Of a DNA stretch of 9,724 nt, positions 6,703 to 9,724 are shown piece after piece; within the stretch, counting starts at the first letter, position 1, and each line of letters starts with the position of its first letter. The stretch covers positions 1-9,724 of the forward strand of contig JAGBXG010000178.1 of NCBI GenBank assembly GCA_017629415.1. The letters are read 5' to 3'. Made by a program: the position numbers and the translations under genes. The DNA is from Pseudomonadota bacterium. GTDB taxonomy: Bacteria > Myxococcota > Bradymonadia > UBA4248. The notes under the pieces were generated by a model. The model was not told where the DNA came from and did no database searches. It saw only the letters and a list, made by a program, of their open reading frames with translations.

Positions 6703-6749
6703 CTTTCGATAGCATGATGATATTTTCAAAAAATCATAGTGATCGAAAG
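6703..6749. repeat. 8-bp inverted repeat with partly paired interior
   Basis: Ctttcgat (6703-6710) is mirrored by atcgaaag (6742-6749). The 31 bp between can pair further and imperfectly (atgat with atcat, then tttt with aaaa), giving a long irregular hairpin. It lies 23 bp after the previous inverted repeat. Confidence 0.55.
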
Positions 6750-6784
6750 TCACAGGAGAAGTGTATTTTCTTTATCACAGGAGA
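6750..6784 (+). repeat. 10-bp direct repeat carrying ribosome-binding-like sequence
   Basis: Tcacaggaga occurs at 6750-6759 and 6775-6784, 25 bp apart. Each copy contains AGGAG. The second copy is correctly placed to start the 14-codon ORF at 6790; the first has no ATG at the right distance. The pair may be a duplicated translation signal or a regulator site. Confidence 0.5.
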
Positions 6785-6789
6785 TATCT

Positions 6790-6834
6790 ATGAGCAGCAT
6801 TTATTACTCACATCGCGATATCGCATATAAATAA
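6790..6834 (+). CDS. possible 14-residue leader peptide
   Basis: ATG at 6790 opens a frame for MSSIYYSHRDIAYK ending in TAA at 6832-6834. A strong AGGAG (6779-6783) sits 6 nt before the start, a better signal than that of the large gene upstream. It ends 58 bp before the zinc-motif gene and contains the 10-bp palindrome gcgatatcgc (6815-6824). It could be a regulatory leader or a real micropeptide. I recognise no attenuator: there is no run of one amino acid, though four aromatic Tyr/His residues cluster at 5-8 (YYSH). Confidence 0.35.
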   Translation: MSSIYYSHRDIAYK

Positions 6835-6850
6835 AATCGCGCATATAAAT
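6815..6850. repeat. 10-bp palindrome plus 11-bp direct repeat
   Basis: The perfect palindrome gcgatatcgc (6815-6824) overlaps the first of two copies of cgcatataaat (6822-6832 and 6840-6850, 18 bp apart). It is close to the ribosome binding site of the next gene, so protein binding or folding here could affect its translation. Confidence 0.45.
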
Positions 6851-6880
6851 TTAAATTATCATCACTCATCATCACGAAAA

Positions 6881-6886
6881 AAGGAG
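6881..6886 (+). promoter_or_regulatory. ribosome binding site of the zinc-motif gene
   Basis: AAGGAG lies 6 nt before the ATG at 6893. This is close to the best possible Shine-Dalgarno match and firmly supports that start. Confidence 0.85.
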
Positions 6887-6892
6887 AATGTT

Positions 6893-7369
6893 ATGGAAAG
6901 CATCAGCGTACCTCGCGAATTTAATATCAAATGTACAATTTGTGGCAAGGCAACCGCAGCTTATGTTGCCGCCAGCGGACATAAGTATTGCAAAGAATGC
7001 GCTTACCAGAAACTCAATCAGCATACGCATACGATTATTATAATGTCCCTGGAGTTGTTACAAGTTTTACGAGGCCATCTGCCAATTCCCGAAAGGCTGA
7101 CGGAATACGCCAAAGATAAAAACACAGGTGAAGTAGCCGCATATTTATACAAATCTATGATATGCCATAACCTCTTAAAAGATGATGGCATTGCAGAAAT
7201 TGTATTTAGAAAAACATTCCACTTCGATGCAGATGATTATAGTTTCATTTGGACAGATACAAACTTGCAATTTGAATTATCAAAAATGTTAGAGGCGATC
7301 ATCACCAGACTTATAAGTTTGCACGGCGGACATTGTACATGTGAACCCGATTTGCTTGTCGGCATATAA
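6893..7369 (+). CDS. 158-residue protein with N-terminal zinc-binding motif, function unknown
   Basis: The N-terminus has C14-x2-C17 and C33-x2-C36 separated by 15 residues (CTIC ... CKEC), the layout of a zinc ribbon or knuckle holding one zinc through four cysteines. The remainder is predicted helical by eye, with SLELLQVLRGHLP near 52-64 and a C-terminal helix ELSKMLEAIITRLISL. A second cluster, H144-GG-H147-C148-T-C150, could bind another metal. Such small zinc modules commonly mediate protein, DNA or RNA contact; nothing here shows which. There is no membrane segment or signal peptide. The start is fixed by an AAGGAG. It lies between the 637-residue orphan and an SF1 helicase, 105 bp before the latter, which suggests but does not prove a role with DNA. 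I do not recognise the family. Confidence 0.88.
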   Translation: MESISVPREFNIKCTICGKATAAYVAASGHKYCKECAYQKLNQHTHTIIIMSLELLQVLRGHLPIPERLTEYAKDKNTGEVAAYLYKSMICHNLLKDDGIAEIVFRKTFHFDADDYSFIWTDTNLQFELSKMLEAIITRLISLHGGHCTCEPDLLVGI

Positions 7370-7370
7370 T
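7365..7370 (+). promoter_or_regulatory. candidate -10 box for the helicase gene
   Basis: A consensus TATAAT overlaps the stop codon of the zinc-motif gene. The -35 region is poor: GTGAAC at 7341-7346 with an 18-bp spacer is the best I can find. If used, transcription would start about 100 bp before the helicase, so the helicase might be transcribed both on its own and by read-through. Confidence 0.3.
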
Positions 7371-7402
7371 ATTTTTTGAAACAAGCTTCTTCCATCTCTT
7401 TT

Positions 7403-7418
7403 GAAATCAGTCGATTTC
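7403..7418. repeat. 6-bp hairpin followed by a pyrimidine tract
   Basis: Gaaatc (7403-7408) pairs with gatttc (7413-7418) across agtc. A C/T-rich stretch with few purines follows to about 7443. It resembles a weak terminator or a leader structure between the zinc-motif gene and the helicase. The stem has only two G-C pairs, so termination would be inefficient. Confidence 0.35.
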
Positions 7419-7474
7419 CTTCTCTTTCACCATTTTTCTTCCAGGCTGTACTGGACTTTTGACCATTGAGGTAA

Positions 7475-9721
7475 ATGATGAAAATGAAAAATCAAAAAAG
7501 TACACTTTCACAAGATTTCAGCATGCAGTTTGAAACATTAGATTCAAGCCAGCAAACATTTTGTCAGTTCCCGGACGATGCCATCCGTCTGCTGGCTCCG
7601 GCTGGCTCAGGCAAAACACATTCACTCTTGAATCGTTGTCTGTGGCTCGTTCAAAATTCCGAACTCAGCAAACCTCGTTTGCTGCTGTTTACTTTTACCA
7701 AAGCTGCTCGCGATGAACTCCGCAAACGCATGGGAACTCAGCCCTTTGTTAACGCACAGGCAAATCTGTCCATCACGACATTGAACAGCTATGGATTCAA
7801 AATTATCAAACAAAGCATGCACAATCCTCGTGTTATCTCACAAAAGAAAGAAAAATATTCGGCCATGCAGAATACTTTGCAACCCATCTGGATGAAGCCG
7901 GAATTTGAAAACTTCAAAAAACTGCTCACCCATGCCAGTAAAAAAACAAAAGCTGGCGAAACTTTGTTTGAAATCAGCGACACCCTGAAAAGCCTCGGTT
8001 TCAGACACGACAAATTGAAGACATTTGAAGAATTTTCAAATCACTTTGAATATATTGCCGGCCTCGGCATGGGACAGCTTATCGTCAAAGAAATCCTCAC
8101 TAAACTGTCCGAATTGGATATCATTTCTCCCATCGATAAAACAGCTGTCGTCCTGTTCCATAAATTTGAAGAATTGATGCCTGAACTGAGCAAACAAGAG
8201 CCCAATTTATCTTCTAAACTCCTTGCCCTCCTCCGTGGTTATGAAAAAGAAGTTTATGAAAATTATATTCCTTTCTGGAAAGCCTCCAATCAGCATCTTT
8301 TTCATCAAGCCAATATCACATTAGAAGATCAGAAATATCTGGCCTATCTCCAGATCGAAAAAAGACTGGAAGCCGGCGAATTTACAACCGGCGGCGGCAG
8401 ATTCCAGCACATCCTCGTCGATGAATTCCAGGATATCAACCCTCTGGATTTGGCACTTCTGCGTGCGATTGCTGGCATTAACAAAGCTAAAATCACGATT
8501 GCAGGCGACGACGATCAGGCCATCTTTGAATGGCGTGGCGCCACTCCATCCTATATCCTTTCACCGGGCACCCATTTCCAAAACCATTACAAAACGATTG
8601 TTCTATCCACGAACTACCGCTCGCCAAGAAATATTGTCGAACTGTCGAAAAAATTAATTGAACATAACCAAAATCGTGTTGCTAAAGATTTTACGGCGCA
8701 TGCCACCAACGATGCACATATCGAAGTCATCCGAAGACCTACCGTGACAAAGGCCATGCAAAGCACAACTGAACTCGTAACGCGCCTGCTCAAAGAAGGC
8801 AACCGCGTGGCACTCATCAGCCGCAAACGCAGTCAGCTCATTCCCTATCAAATCACTTTTGCCAGCCAAAATATCCCGTTCTGCGCTGCCGAAGACCTGC
8901 AGGTTTTTCTCAGCGATGCCTTCCGCGAACTCAAAATTATACTGAAAATTCGATCTTTGATGTCCGCACAAAATTATTATGAGCCCATTGAAGCTTTTTT
9001 AACCCTTTGCGACAAAGTTAAACGCTATCCTTTGTCAAAAGCTGATCGAAAAGAAGTCGTCAATTACCTCAAACAAAAAGCACCCCAAACCCTCGCAGAA
9101 GCCTGTCAGCATTTCAAACTTTATCAAGGACCGCTCAAAGGTGAAAATGCCGATACAAAAATGAGTCAGGCGTTTGCCAATGCCATCGAAGCTTTCCTCG
9201 AAGCACAAACCGTAAGCGATGTCATTCAGGCCATCAGCGAACATTTCGACGGACTTCAAAAAGATTACGGCAAATCCATCGAAGACATCTTCTATACCGA
9301 TCCTCCTTTCCTCTATCTCGCCGAACTCGCCAAATCATACGGCAGCCGCTACGATCAATTCATTGCGGATATCGACCGGGCCATCGACACGCTGGTCAAA
9401 CCCACAGGGGATGATGACGACAACGATACGCATTACGACACCTGCTGGCAGCGCAACCTTCACCTGATGACCGCCCTGCGCGCCAAAGGCAAGGAATTCG
9501 ACGCCGTCATCATTCTCGATGCAAACCAGGATATCTGGCCCATCAAACATGCCGAAACCACACGCCAGTTCGAACAGGAACGCCGCTTGTTCTATGTCGC
9601 CGTTACGCGTGCCAAGAAATATCTCTATTTCATCGTCACAGACAAAATCCTAAACACACCGATGGAAGTTACACCATACTTGAAAGAAATGGACATCCCC
9701 GTACCAGAAACAGACGAATAA
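7475..9721 (+). CDS. UvrD/PcrA-like superfamily 1A DNA helicase
   Basis: A complete ATP-dependent DNA translocase/helicase of 748 residues. Motifs occur in order: a Q-motif-like LDSSQQ (22-27); motif I APAGSGKT (41-48, K47); Ia LLLFTFTKAARDEL near 69-82; motif II D316-EFQD; motif III GDDDQAIFEWRG (344-355); motif IV N380-YRS; motif V LMTALRAKGKEF (664-675); and motif VI FYVAVTRAKK (706-715, R712). The long segments 110-310 and 400-650 fit accessory domains 1B and 2B. Motif V has Leu668 where UvrD and PcrA usually have His. No nuclease domain follows, so it is not RecB- or AddA-like. GAGG at 7468-7471 is 3 nt before the first ATG and 6 nt before the second (7478), so the true start may be 7478. 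It is probably not the housekeeping UvrD: motif V is unusual and the neighbours are accessory-like. It could act in repair, plasmid or phage biology, or defence. Confidence 0.93.
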   Translation: MMKMKNQKSTLSQDFSMQFETLDSSQQTFCQFPDDAIRLLAPAGSGKTHSLLNRCLWLVQNSELSKPRLLLFTFTKAARDELRKRMGTQPFVNAQANLSITTLNSYGFKIIKQSMHNPRVISQKKEKYSAMQNTLQPIWMKPEFENFKKLLTHASKKTKAGETLFEISDTLKSLGFRHDKLKTFEEFSNHFEYIAGLGMGQLIVKEILTKLSELDIISPIDKTAVVLFHKFEELMPELSKQEPNLSSKLLALLRGYEKEVYENYIPFWKASNQHLFHQANITLEDQKYLAYLQIEKRLEAGEFTTGGGRFQHILVDEFQDINPLDLALLRAIAGINKAKITIAGDDDQAIFEWRGATPSYILSPGTHFQNHYKTIVLSTNYRSPRNIVELSKKLIEHNQNRVAKDFTAHATNDAHIEVIRRPTVTKAMQSTTELVTRLLKEGNRVALISRKRSQLIPYQITFASQNIPFCAAEDLQVFLSDAFRELKIILKIRSLMSAQNYYEPIEAFLTLCDKVKRYPLSKADRKEVVNYLKQKAPQTLAEACQHFKLYQGPLKGENADTKMSQAFANAIEAFLEAQTVSDVIQAISEHFDGLQKDYGKSIEDIFYTDPPFLYLAELAKSYGSRYDQFIADIDRAIDTLVKPTGDDDDNDTHYDTCWQRNLHLMTALRAKGKEFDAVIILDANQDIWPIKHAETTRQFEQERRLFYVAVTRAKKYLYFIVTDKILNTPMEVTPYLKEMDIPVPETDE

Positions 9722-9724
9722 GAC

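Larger units (their letters stand above)
6542..6892. other. 351-bp repeat-bearing intergenic region
   Basis: The gap between the orphan gene and the zinc-motif gene holds two inverted repeats, two direct-repeat pairs and a 14-codon ORF (all listed separately). There is also a degenerate atagacaaa motif at 6573-6581 and 6595-6603, with a related atagataaa at 6610. No terminator with a T-run follows the orphan gene, so read-through into the next genes is possible. I see no clear -35/-10 pair. Confidence 0.55.

Overview
The window is bacterial, with Shine-Dalgarno motifs of the AAGG/GGAG type and standard-code ORFs. GC content is moderate by eye. No rRNA or tRNA gene is present to place it. MutS and guanylate kinase look to me like those of a Gram-negative, proteobacterial or myxobacterial-type lineage, but that is an impression and the taxonomy should be treated as open.

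Layout. (1) 1-261: a non-coding repeat region with two perfect 55-bp direct copies, starting 199 bp apart, just downstream of mutS. (2) 262-3743, minus strand: a two-gene housekeeping unit in which gmk (guanylate kinase) is followed after 38 bp by mutS (mismatch recognition ATPase). (3) 3744-4627: a long divergent intergenic region. Its gmk-proximal part is a relatively GC-rich, hairpin-dense block. Its distal part is very AT-rich with a short tandem repeat, and a 27-codon leader ORF overlaps the next gene by ATGA. (4) 4628-6541, plus strand: a 637-residue protein I do not recognise, with a probable winged-helix-like C-terminus. (5) 6542-6892: an intergenic stretch with two inverted repeats, short direct repeats and a 14-codon ORF with a strong ribosome binding site. 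(6) 6893-7369: a 158-residue protein with a four-cysteine zinc-knuckle motif, unrecognised otherwise. (7) 7475-9721: a complete UvrD/PcrA-like superfamily 1A DNA helicase that ends 3 bp before the window edge.

How the parts relate. gmk-mutS looks like ordinary chromosomal backbone, although this pairing is not one I know as conserved. The three plus-strand genes share an orientation. They follow an AT-rich, repeat-bearing control region and combine an orphan protein, a small putative zinc protein and a DNA helicase. That makes them the best candidate in the window for an undescribed accessory or DNA-transaction module. The gaps between them (351 and 105 bp) are large for a tight operon, so a joint function is inference only.
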